Source of the DNA: Owenia fusiformis
Taxonomy: Eukaryota; Annelida; Polychaeta; Sabellida; Oweniidae
Reading direction: 5' to 3'
Length of the DNA: 64,000 bases
Assembly: GCA_903813345.2 (NCBI GenBank)
Contig: CAIIXF020000007.1
Span: 33,052,538-33,116,537 of the forward strand
Shown: positions 23,270 to 35,300 of the stretch, piece by piece
Numbering within the stretch: the stretch's first letter is position 1
Layout of the letters: every line of letters starts with the position of its first letter
Notes under the pieces: generated by a model
What the model saw: the letters and a program-made list of their open reading frames with translations, nothing else
What the model was told of the DNA's origin: nothing
Databases searched by the model: none
Program-made: the position numbers and the translations under genes

Positions 23270-23378
23270 CCAAGAAGAGGCCCAGAACATTGACCAAGAA
23301 TTGTTCACAGAGTATGGCTTCAGTGTAGACCAATTGATGGAACTAGCTGGTCTTAGTTGTGCTGTTGCTTTAGCCAAG
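23270..23378 (+). CDS. NAXE: NAXE exon a (first visible)
   Basis: Preceded by 'atatttcag' and followed by GTATGT. After one base finishing a split Ser codon, 36 codons encode the [12 protein letters not shown] start of the YjeF_N domain and [16 protein letters not shown]. It ends in phase 0. The reading frame open upstream to 23205 is intron sequence. The 3' half of this exon, with its donor, recurs three times at 24662-24900. Confidence 0.93.
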
Positions 23379-26300
23379 GTATGTAAGGGCCCAGTATAGC
23401 CAAACTTATTGAACTAATAGAGAGATTTCGCACCTAGTGAAAGTACAACTTATAACGTATACTTATACTTATAGGTAAACGTACAAGGTGTTTCATAATG
23501 TGGGCTTTTCGTCAGGAAAGATCTTCTCGGACTGTAATAAATACAGGTCAAAGGGATGCCATTTGTACTTTCTTGAATTGTAGCATGTTTAGTTGATCCA
23601 AATGTCTTTGTTAGTACATATGTTATAGACTCATCTCTTCTCAAATTGACTTTTTGGAGATGCTCATTATGAAACACCCTGTATGTAATATGTTGAGCTA
23701 CTGAATTTACTGTTTCCAGGAATTGCTAGAACCTACTGGTTTGATTGGTGTTTCAAATTGATGGTTAAAGTATTTGATTGGATACTGTTCCCACTCAGCC
23801 AATTAATTTCAAAAAATGCTTGCTGTGAATTGTTCCACACACGTGTAGGCAAATCTTTATACGGAGATCCAACTGTATACGTTATCATCTACGTATATAT
23901 ACCGTTTTGTAAGTTCATTGAACTTTTACTGATCATGAAAACATTGAAATAATCAACTTGTTTATGTAATGACTCACTTTAAAGAATCATGACTCACTTT
24001 AAAGGATCGTGTTTATAATACACTACAACTACAAGGACACGGAAGCAAGCATTTAATCATAATGTGTATAATCTACACGTGCAGATGACAGTGCATTCAG
24101 TCTCTAGTTGATGGAGCTTTTCTATAACGGGATTAGTTATGTTCCATTAAGTACAATTTAAAATTGATTTTAGTAAATATAATAGTTCGACATGACCCTT
24201 TAAACTATACGTATACGTATAAGTTGTAATTTCACTTATGTGCGAAATCTCTCTATTTATACAGCCAATTTCACTGTTTTATTGCGTCAGTAAAACCTAA
24301 AAAGTAAGAAATCAAAAGATCATTATGCAATAATATATGGAAAAATATATTCCTATTGAACATTAATGACATGTGTTTATCTTGGATTGCTTCTAGTTTG
24401 GCTAATAAAGTGTGTGGCCTTTTATATTTTGATGCTTCTCTGCCATTAATAGTACTTTTCAAAAAGATTAAAATGGCTGAAATTCTTTAAATTCTAGTTG
24501 AATGTCCATGAATTACCAGAGGGCACAGGCTTATTGCACAAAAAATGAAATAATCTGAAATATGCAAATGTCATTCATGTACAATATAAATATACTTTTC
24601 CATATATTGTTGCACAATTGTCTACTGATTTCTTATTTTTGGGGTTCTACTAACGCAATAGAACAGTGAAATGGGCTGTAGCTATTCTAGCTGTGCTGTT
24701 GGTTAAGTCAAGGTATGTAAAAATCAGTATACAAAGTTATGGAACTAGCTGTTCTTAGTTGTGCTGTGCTGTGCTGTTGTTGCTTTAGCCAAGGTATGTA
24801 AAAGCCCAGTATAGGTGAACTAATGGAACTACCTGGTCTTAGTTGTGCTGTTGCTTTAGCCAAGGTATGTAAGGGACCAGTATTACACTACCAGGGCCGT
24901 AGGGAGAGGGGGTTCAGAGGGTTCGTGCAACCCCCCCCCAAAAAAAAATCTTGCTTAAAAAAAAGGAACCTACCTTTTCCAGGAATTATGCGATCCTCCA
25001 AATTTGGAGTTAATTTTTTGCAGTGTTTCAGTAATTTATCGTTTTTTGATTAACTTATAGATATTTGAGGTACTGTATTTGGAAAGATGAAAATTTTTGA
25101 GATGTACATATAACTTTATCTTGAGTAAAAAGACTGATCTATTTTGAGATGAGCGATAATGGGTTTGCACTTCGCATTTAAGGCGTAAAAAATAAATACT
25201 GATCTAATACCATATAAAGTAATTCAATTGTACAAATAAAGCATACTACCGAGAAGAATCTGTCTGATTGGGATATAACGTCAAAATGATCCATAACTCA
25301 GAGAACTTTAAACATGTTAAAGTTCTGTGATGCACTGCACGTGATGCACAAAAGTTCTGAACGCTAGAAAAGTGAATGTTCTTACTTTTTAAAAGCTGTA
25401 ATTAGACCAAACAGCAAGTATAAAGATCAATCGCAGTATAATACAATGATATTTACCATAAAAACTGGCGGGAGCTTACATGAGTGAATTAAATATGAAG
25501 AACAATGTTTCAATTATATAACACAAAGGGCTACATTTTGGAAATACATACAATCAAAACAATTTTTACGAATTTTTGCCTTCTATTTATTTGAAGAGCA
25601 CATTGTGCAAGTAATAGAAAATACAAGACAATTGAATTACACCCTATGCTTGAATTGATTTGGGTGGTTATGGGGGGGGGTCTTTGTCTGATAATGTCCT
25701 TAGGCTGTTAATCTTGGATTTATTTTTCTGACGTATCCAGAAAGTGGTTAAAACGTTATATTTAAAGGATATTTAATAAGCTTTTGTTGAAAAGTTCTAG
25801 ATTTTTGCCCTTAAATAATGTTCCAAGTGAATGGAATTTGTCAAAAATTGGGAATAAATTAAGCTTTGGCAAAAAGGACTAGAGATCGCTAAAATGAACC
25901 AAGAATCAAACCAAACAATATTTTAGAAAACCCAAGAGGGCCCCTCAAATTAATGAATGATTTTCCCGGATTATCTTCATTATTTCTACTAAAGACTGCT
26001 GGATATTGATCTAAAGTATTCTGACTTATGATCTTAATTTAATGATAGATCATCTTTCTATGTAAAAGTCGCGTAAACGACGTGAGAATAAGGGGACCAT
26101 TTTTTATTCAATTTTAGTGACTACTCTATTATCGCCCGCTTGAGTTCCTTCGATAGTCAAATCTTTTTCTGATTTCTTTGGTGTAACCTGTCATTATCCC
26201 ACCGAATGAAGTTCGAGGGGGATATAGAGAAGCCGTCCGTCCGTCCGTTCCTTTGTCCGTGTGTCCGGGCGATAACTCCAATACCGGTTAACGGATTTGG

Positions 26301-29300
26301 TTCAAATTTTATAGGCTTATGCCTTATGAGTGTAGGACCTCTGCTCGAGAAGGAATTTTCAATATGGCCACTCAATTCAAAATGGCCGACATTTTTCGTA
26401 AAAAATGTAATCGTTGATAACTCAAATACAAGTTGACGGATTTGGTTCAAATTTTATATGCTGATGCCTAGGGACAAAGAAGTTTCGCACAAAAAGAGAT
26501 TTTCAAGATGGCCACTTAATTTTTTCAAAATGGCGGCCATTTTTCGTAAAAATATGTAATCTTTGATAACTCAAATACCAGTGAACGGATTTGGTTCAAA
26601 TTTTATATGATGATGCTTAGGGACACAGTAGTTATGGTCGACAAAAACTTTTCAAGATGGCCACTTAATTTCAAAATGGCGGCAATTTTTCATAAAAAAC
26701 GTAATCTTTGATAACTCAAATACCAGTGAACAGATTTGGTTGAAATTTTATATGATTATGCCTAGGGACACAGTAGCTCTGTTTAAGAAATAATTTTCAA
26801 GATGGCGGCTATATTTCAAGATGGCGGCCAATTTTCGTAAAAAACGTAATCTTTGATAACTCATATACCAGTGAATGGATTTGGTTCAAATTTTATATGA
26901 TGATGCCTAGTTCACAATGGTATAAATTAACTTTGTGACAAATTTCATGCTTCTATCACAAAGTGCACAAACATTTCAACATTTACACTAGCTATAATAA
27001 GCATAATATGTTTTGTTCGATGGGATTTGCTACTCCATGGAGTTGCTGTTTTTCTAGTTCCTCGATATTTTTGTTTAACTTTGTGAAGCTTTGAGAGTGT
27101 TTTTAGGTGACGGGATTGAAAATCTGGAGTCTATTGTTTTTGCCTGTTTTCTTTATTATTAGACTCCAGATTGAAAATCTGGAGTCTATTGCTTTTGCCA
27201 GTTTTCCTATTATTATTAGACTCCAGATTGAAAATCTGGAGTCTATTGCTTTTGCCAGTTTTCTTATTATTATTATTTTTCTTTCCGAACCAGTTTTCTC
27301 AGCAACTAGAAGAACTTACTCAAATCTACTTACTATAGGTCAAATTTTTATCTAGGTCAAAGGTCAAAATCTAGGTCAAATTCATAGTTTTCCTTATTTT
27401 TACTATTCTGACACTACACTTTAATAATTTGCTTAAAAATTTTGTATACAGATAGCAAAGAGTGTGCTCATAGTGTTAGCCTTTTGCTGTCAGAAAGTAT
27501 TTTGACCCACTTTTGAGATATGGTGTCCGAAAAGTAGGTCAAAATAAAAAGTTCTCCAAATTTAACGTATGAGCTATGAATTAAGGGTAGAATTTTCCAA
27601 GGAATCCGAATCTGCAAACCAAATTTCAATCCGACTTTCGGTTCGGAAGTTATGGCGTTTTGAAAGCTCAAAAATCGCTAAATTTGGTGCCTATGTTAAG
27701 TCAACGGGAAAAAAGACTTTTTCGAAGTGTAAAATACAAGATATAGACTGAGTACAGCTTGACATAATGAATGCTTATAAAAGAAGGGGACCTTAAAAGC
27801 TACATAGCTTCAAAATTTGGACACCAAAATGCCTAGGTCAAAATCTAGGTCAAATTCATAGTTTTTCCTTATTTTTACGATTCTGACACTACACTTTAAT
27901 TATATTCTTCGAAATTGTGTATACATGTAGCCAAGAGTGTGCTAATAGTGTTAGCCTTTTGCCGTCAGAAAGTATTTTGACCCACTTTTGAGATATGGTG
28001 TCCGAAAAGTATGTCAAAATAAAAAGTTCTCCAAATTTAACATATGAGCTATTAAGGGTAGAATTTTCCCAGGAATCCGAATCTGCAAATCAAATTTCAA
28101 TCCGACTTTCGGTTCGGAAGTTATGGCGTTTTGAAAGCTCAAAAATCGCTAAATTTTTGCCCCATGTTATGTCAATGAGAAAAAAGATTTTTTTGAAGTG
28201 TAAAATACCAGATATTAACTCAGTACAGCTTAACATTCTGAAAGCCTATAAAAGAAGGGGACCTCGAAGGCTATCTAGCTTTAAAATTTGGACACCAAAA
28301 TGCCTAGGTCAAAATCTAGGTCAAATTCATAGTTTTTCCTTATTTTTGCGATTCTGACATTACACTTTAATGATTTGCTCCGAAATTTTGTATACAGGTA
28401 GCAAAGAGTCTGCTTATAGTGTTAGCCTTCTGCCGTCAGAAAGTTTTTTGACCCACTTTTGAGATATGGTGTCCGAAAAGTAGGTCAAAATAAAAAGTTC
28501 TCCAAATTTAACGTATGAGTTATGAATTAAGGGTAGAATTTTCTCAGGAATCAGAATCTTTAAACCAAATTTCGATCCAACTTCTGATTAGATAGTTATA
28601 GCAGTTTGAAGTCTCGAAATATGATGATATCCCCATGTTAAGCCAATGGAGTCGAAGATAACATTCTTAAGAGTTGTCTAAATGTCTATATTCTAGCTGA
28701 CTCAGCTTATTCTGAATGAATATTCACACTATAAGTTGACCATTTTGGGGGTTTCATTGAAGCTATAGGTGTTCATTGACACAACATCAAAATATTTTAC
28801 CAAGTACATTATTGGCATTACAAAGCGTTTAAATATGAAATATAAACATACCTTCCCTCCAAGACCTCCATTTTGCCGGGCTTTGTCCACACATTTCATC
28901 ATTGCTTCAAAAAATTGTCCACACTCATACCAGGGAGTGAAAAATCATGTGCTAAATCTTTTATTTAAATTCACTGTTACACAGTGACCCTGTCCAAACA
29001 TCACTGGCATGTAGCGATTATAGCGGTCCTGTCTTGGCTTATTGAATTGTTACGAAGTTACGTATGCGGTGCGGAAGTTAGAGAGCAAATGACCATCATT
29101 TCAATGTAATAGTTTATGCAGGAAAATTGAGATTAGGCCATTGGAGTATTTGTTTCATGCATTTGTAAAACATTACCCACTCATAGGTCATACTTATCGT
29201 TAAACCAATAACTCAAATATATGCCCTTGTACACCGATCACCTGTTGAAATTAATACAGGCCGATTTCAACAAATGTAAAGGGCGATATATTTAAAATCG

Positions 29301-32300
29301 TATTCAAGCATGATCACGCCCCTCTTCTTTTGTTTTCTTTACAACTAAGCTATGACTGCAGTCTATTCAGTGTTGCGTATCGAACCTTGTTTATTATAAA
29401 AATAGTGCAACAACAAGCAGAATTCACACATTTACCTTATACTTATTCTCAACTGAAGACATTGAATTTATCTCTTAGGTTTTACATTATAAATATCTTA
29501 ACATGCAGAATACGAAAATAGAGGCTTAGGCCCAACTTTGTATGAATTTTATGAGAATAATCTGATTTTAGAGAAATGAAAAGAAAAATGTCCACACCCT
29601 ACACAAAATATTTATGGTTCCCCGGGAATACGTATGTGCTGCTTGTATATTAGAATCGTATTCCAGTTACAGAAAGAAGTACATATCATGCTAAACTATA
29701 TACAACAGTTATGCACTTGGAGGTTTTGGATACAGGGAATATCCCGAGGGATATATAATTCATCTTCCCTTGGTCCCTTCGGTCCCTCGGGAAGATATAT
29801 TGTATATCCCTCGGGATATTCCCTGTATCCAAAACCTCCAATTGCATAACCCCTATATATTGGCCAAGGGATAATCCCAATATCCTGAACCGCGACTATA
29901 GGATAATATGTTTATCCCATACCAATCTTGGTCATCTGGTTCACATTGTTAAATCGTGGAAACATTTTAGAATATTCATGTCCAGTTTTGTTTTCTTGGC
30001 CGTGGGCGGATTTTCATGTTCTCTCAAATATTCCCATATTTATTTTCTCGAATTTTTTATTGATTAAGTGGATGCTCTTTCCCCTTTTTTAACTATCAAA
30101 CAGACCCTGATTGTCTGTGTTTTCTCCATTGCCGTTTACAGTCATTCCGCGAACGTTACAAATTATGAACAAACATGCAAGCGGCGATTATGACGTAGCG
30201 GGCAGATATACTATATCTGCCCGCTTGGAGCGGGGCGTAAAGCTTTATCCCATGGTTGCAAGGAGGATATAGATCGAATATCACATGATGATATATTTGA
30301 TATGTGGATCAAGATATCATATTTTAGCAAACAATTTACAAACCATCGAATATCACTTTTAAACTATCGAATATCACATCTTAAATAGAGGATATCCTAT
30401 GATTTATGAGTGATATGATTTTTATCCACGAATGGATATGATATCTGCACGAGTGAGCGTAGCGAGAGAGTGCAGATATCAACATCCATAAGTGGATTAA
30501 AATCATATCACGAGTAAATCATAGGATGTTCTTTATATTCCATAGTTAAAGTCATCATCAGAATCGTCGGGAATTAAGTGATTTAAAACGAATTTTCCAA
30601 ACGATACGGCGATATTGACACTTAGCCTCGTTTTGAGTCTGAAGTAGCAAAAATCCATAAACCATGGCATACGGCGCCGTATGTCATGGCTAAAAGCCCC
30701 CCCCCCCCCCCCTAAAACACCGTATGCTATGGTTAAGTGAAAATTTGCCAAAAATATCATATTTTACCACTGATTTCAAAAATACCGTTTTTATTTTGAC
30801 ATGTTATCCTATGGATATCATGCTAACTATGGAATAATATAGGAATATCCTATGGCTCTGAAAAAATATCACTTATATCCATGAGTGGATATTGATATCT
30901 TCGCCAGTGAGCGCAGCGAATGAGTGAAGATACTGATATCCATGAGTGGATATAAGTGATATTTTTGAAAAAACATAGGATTGTCCGTTTATCCCATTGG
31001 GAATTATTATCTAGCGAACATTGAATAGTCAGATAAATTGCAATGGAAATTCCATTTGGTCTGACATTTTGATTGCGATAATTCAACGAACGTCATATAC
31101 GTGACGTAACAGAGTGGTTTGTATTTAATGCGAACGCCGTAAAAACAAGATCCCAAAAAATAAAAATATATACTCGTAATAAATATATAAACAATCGTTT
31201 TGCTGAATTAATAAAAAAATTGAAAAAATCAAAACCATCGAATATCACTTTTGAAACCATCGAATATCACTTTTGAAACCATTGAATATCACCTTTCAAA
31301 AAGTGACATTCGATGGTTTCAAAAGTGATATTCGATGATTTGGGAATTGTTTGCTAAAATATGATCTTCATCCACGTATCAATTATATCTTCACGTGATA
31401 TTCGATCTATATCCTTGTAACCATGGGATAAATAAGGGTTATGTACTGGGGTTTTTTGGATATGGGGTTTTTCCAGAGGGAGATATGCATATCTACCTGA
31501 GGGACCGTAGGGACAGAAAGTAGATGTGCATATCTCACGAGGGATGAACCCAATATCCAAACCGACCGTACATAACTGCTTTATCCTATACCAAGTAGAG
31601 TTTTCAGTAGTACAAGGTGTAAAAAATAAACAAATCATTCATATGCAAAGTCATTTTATTGCATTTCCACTTTTTTTGGAAGCGGGAAGATACGCCCCGA
31701 AGCGGGAAGATATGCACCGAAGCGGGAGATATGACGGGAGATATGGAGGTTCTTGATATGTTAACCTCAAAATCAGGATACGGGATATATCTTACCAACT
31801 TATCTCCCTAAAACCCTACTTGGCATAGGATAAATCAAGATAATTTCTACTCGCATCTAGTCTATTCCACATATTTGGGAAAAGTTTACAGGAAAATCTC
31901 CATGTTCAATTGATGTATGATCAATATATACGAATCGAATGTATTCTCGTGTGCATTACAATATCCACATTGAAACATTTTTGGCCTGCAATGGACGTAT
32001 AATAAATTAGAATATGAGGCCGTGTTATCATTCTAATGTAAAGTCATGGTATTTACTGTGGTATTGGGTTGCAAGCTAATATCAGATTCAATGCAAATTA
32101 ATCATCTAATATCAGATGCGCGATCAGTCCAATAATCTAATTTCAGGTCATCAGTTCGATATCTAGCACTTGTTCTAACGACACGGTATTACTAGGCTAT
32201 CATATTATAAATATACACACATATAAAACAATCAAACTGGTACACGATATAAGCACGACTGCTCTTTCAATTGAGTATAAATGTTGATAAACTCACCCGG

Positions 32301-35300
32301 AAGCCAAGACATACACGTTTAGACGATGCTATTTTCAGTTCAGTGTAAGAGTAAATGCCCGGATATCGAGGCTTTTTCGTGTAAAGTTTTAACCAAGCAT
32401 CTAAAATCGGGTTATATTGCGTGTAGAATTTATCGATATCAGGGCCGCTACATGCCAGTGAAACATAGTGTTTCGTAGTTTTTTGCAAGCATTTCCAAAT
32501 AGCATTTGAAATATTCTAATGACTTCCCCCCCTGTAAGCATTCGCGCTTCAATGTAGTCCAATGAAACATATCATTCTTTCTATTAATCATTATATTCTG
32601 GTTAAGGGAAGGTAACTGGGATTTTGGTTTTACAGATGATAAGATAACTGATATGCGGTGATGCGGTAACATTACGAGAGTTTATAATGGAGAGCTAAGA
32701 TGTGCAGTTACAGCGTATTGAAAACTAACATGACCCTTACTGTATCTTACATTTCCAGTTACCTTCCCTTAAGCGCTGGAAGATATCGTTGGACTGTGGC
32801 GCCACGTGTGATGACATGAAAAAATTATCATACTCCATACTTCCCATGTCATATAAGTTTGATTTGGTTCAAATATCAAAGCATAACGTTAACTATAGAC
32901 TAGTTTAATTCGATGAAAACTAAAAATATCGAAATCGACAATTAGCGTCCACCATCTTACATGCGAAGGTAACGGCTGTTACCTTCGCTTGATACTGACC
33001 AGTGACCAGGATAGAAATGGTCTGGCCAGGAATGTCCCCTTAAATGTAGGAGATGTGGATCATTTTCCCATGTTGTAAACATACTGGCAAACTCATTACA
33101 CATTCTGGTCCTGGCATGGGATAAACTCTTCCTACTTGGTATTCTACGGAGACATATTTTTACTGATAAAAACAGGGATTCATTAGCTTAGCATAACAAG
33201 CATTTAAGTCAGAATAGCTGCATCAAGTCAATATGAATGTTTTAGAAATTAGAAATCTGCATAATAAGCTGCTTTGTATAGTTAGTAGCTAGCTTGAAAT
33301 GCTATTTTCATTGACATTTTATCATCTGATTTTATATGCTTAAACCCAAAGGAGTTATAGTCATCTCTGAAATGTAGTGATTATAAATAACTTTAGCTGG
33401 GACTTTGTTTTTGTAGCAATTATAAAAGGGCAATTTTGTGTCATATTCACTCTTGTAATTATCCCAGCGAATGAAGTTTGAGGGGGATATAGAAAAGCCA
33501 TCCATCCGTCTATATATATATATATCTTTTATTGACTCTCTGATGTCATTACAATGACATATTAGTCACTAAAAACTACAATCTACAAAACTGACCTAAG
33601 ACTAAAATAACTATTGAATACAAAAATAAAGTTGTTGTCAAATACAATTCTAATTACATCATCAAATGTAAAATACAGAATACAAGATAATTGTACATGT
33701 AAAATACAAATATAACTTGACAGAAATTTAAATATCAGTGTGATGCATCGTTGACACATTAATCCAATTTTTTGAGTGAATGATAGATGAACTTTGCTAA
33801 ATGTAAAATTACATAAGAATTTTTGTGAGACATTAGTTTTTTAAAAATAATGTCAGGACTGCCTACAAAATTAAATCGTGTAAGGGTGTCAAACAAAATT
33901 TTTCTTTCTGTAGTGTTTTTCTTACAAATCATGATGAAGTGTTGTTCATCTTCTAAAATACCACAAATATTACATAAACGTTCATCTACAGGTTTTGGCT
34001 TTGGCTTTAAATGACGACCAAGTTCTATATGTAACTTGTGGGAACTAAGCCTAAATCTACAAATTGCTTGCCTGTAATTTTTATTTTGGATATTTAAATA
34101 ACTCTCTCTTTCAAAGACATTTTTGAATTTAACATAAGTTCTCAAGACAGGGTAATTTAATATATCTTTGTTCCATTGAGTTTTATAATTCTGATACAGT
34201 GTTTTTGTTATTGTCTTGATAAAAATATTGTCATCATCAATCTTTTGAGTATCCCAATAAGATAATAAATCACACTTTTTTAAAATATCAATGACTTTGT
34301 TTGACCAAGTGCCTTTAAAACCAAATTGACTCATTTCACGGTCATATATATATGTTTTATGAAGAATGTTTCCTGGTGATAGGTGAAGTAAACGGAGCCA
34401 ATATTTAATTAATTTGATTTCAAAACGTATTTTTAACGGCTAGCGTCCCAATTCTCCATAAATTGCTGGTGTTGAAGTTGATTTTTTAACACCTAACAGA
34501 CATTTAAGAAAAGATAGGTGCATTATCTCTATTGACTTCAGATGTTTTTCATTGATCCACACCTCCGAGGCATAAGTTAAAATAGGTTCAACTAAGGAAT
34601 CGAAAAGGTGCAATGCAACATTAACTGGAATGTCATTAAATTTTTTATATTGCTGTTTAACTTTAAACAAAGCTTTCCTTGCTTGCTCTTTCAAGTAAAA
34701 TACATGCTGGTCAAAATTCTTTGTTTTACTTAATACACATCCAAGATATTTGTACTGCTCAACATTTTCTATAGCACTATCATTGAATCTGAAAACTGCA
34801 TCAACTTTTGAGTTAAAAATAATTGATTTTGTCTTCATTGTGTTAACTATGAGATGATATCTCTTACAGAAATCAAAAAGGCAATTGAGCAAAATTTGGG
34901 CACCATCTTTACTATTTGACATCAAGATAAGATCATCAGCCCAAAGTAAATGGTTTAACATATTTCCATTAAATTGAATACCATTTTCTTTTGGTAAATT
35001 ATCTTTTAAGTCATCAAGGAAATGGTTGAATAAATAGGTACTAAGTACAGAGCCCTGCATTACTCCAACATCTGTTTCAAAAGTAGGGGTGATACCTTCT
35101 TTAAATTTTAGGCATGCTTTTGATTTTTCATACATACTAGATATAACCTTGAATATATTAGAATTAGGTGAAATTCCTGATTTACAAAGTTTATACATAA
35201 GCGCCACTCTATTTACATAGTCAAATGCTTTTCTAAAATCTATCATGATACAGTATAGAGGCTTTTTCATGAGCTTATAACGGGCTAAGATTGTATTTAA

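Larger units (their letters stand above)
30247..31432. mobile_element. 1.2-kb fold-back element with two nested hairpins
   Basis: The ends are inverted copies: 'ttatcccatggttgcaaggaggatatagatcgaatatcac' at left against 'gtgatattcgatctatatccttgtaaccatgggataa' at right, continuing through 'tattttagcaaacaatt' and 'accatcgaatatcac' for about 120 bp. Inside are two further long inverted repeats, centred near 30455 and 30908, whose loops share AGTGAGCG.AGCGA. A run of 18 C lies at 30697-30714. 'Ccatcgaatatcacttttgaaa' is repeated in tandem and inverted around 31230-31340. No gene is seen. Confidence 0.75.

Noticed and set aside
24823-25053. Open frame starting [14 protein letters not shown]
   Set aside because: It begins in a decayed copy of the NAXE exon end and runs into intron; no acceptor before it and no conserved continuation.
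27569-28357. Repeated small frames with [19 protein letters not shown]
   Set aside because: These are translations of the family D body units, also seen near 59 kb in other frames.
32267-32672. Two minus-strand frames of about 74 codons
   Set aside because: Short, no recognisable motif, and one crosses the TTAA-flanked MITE.
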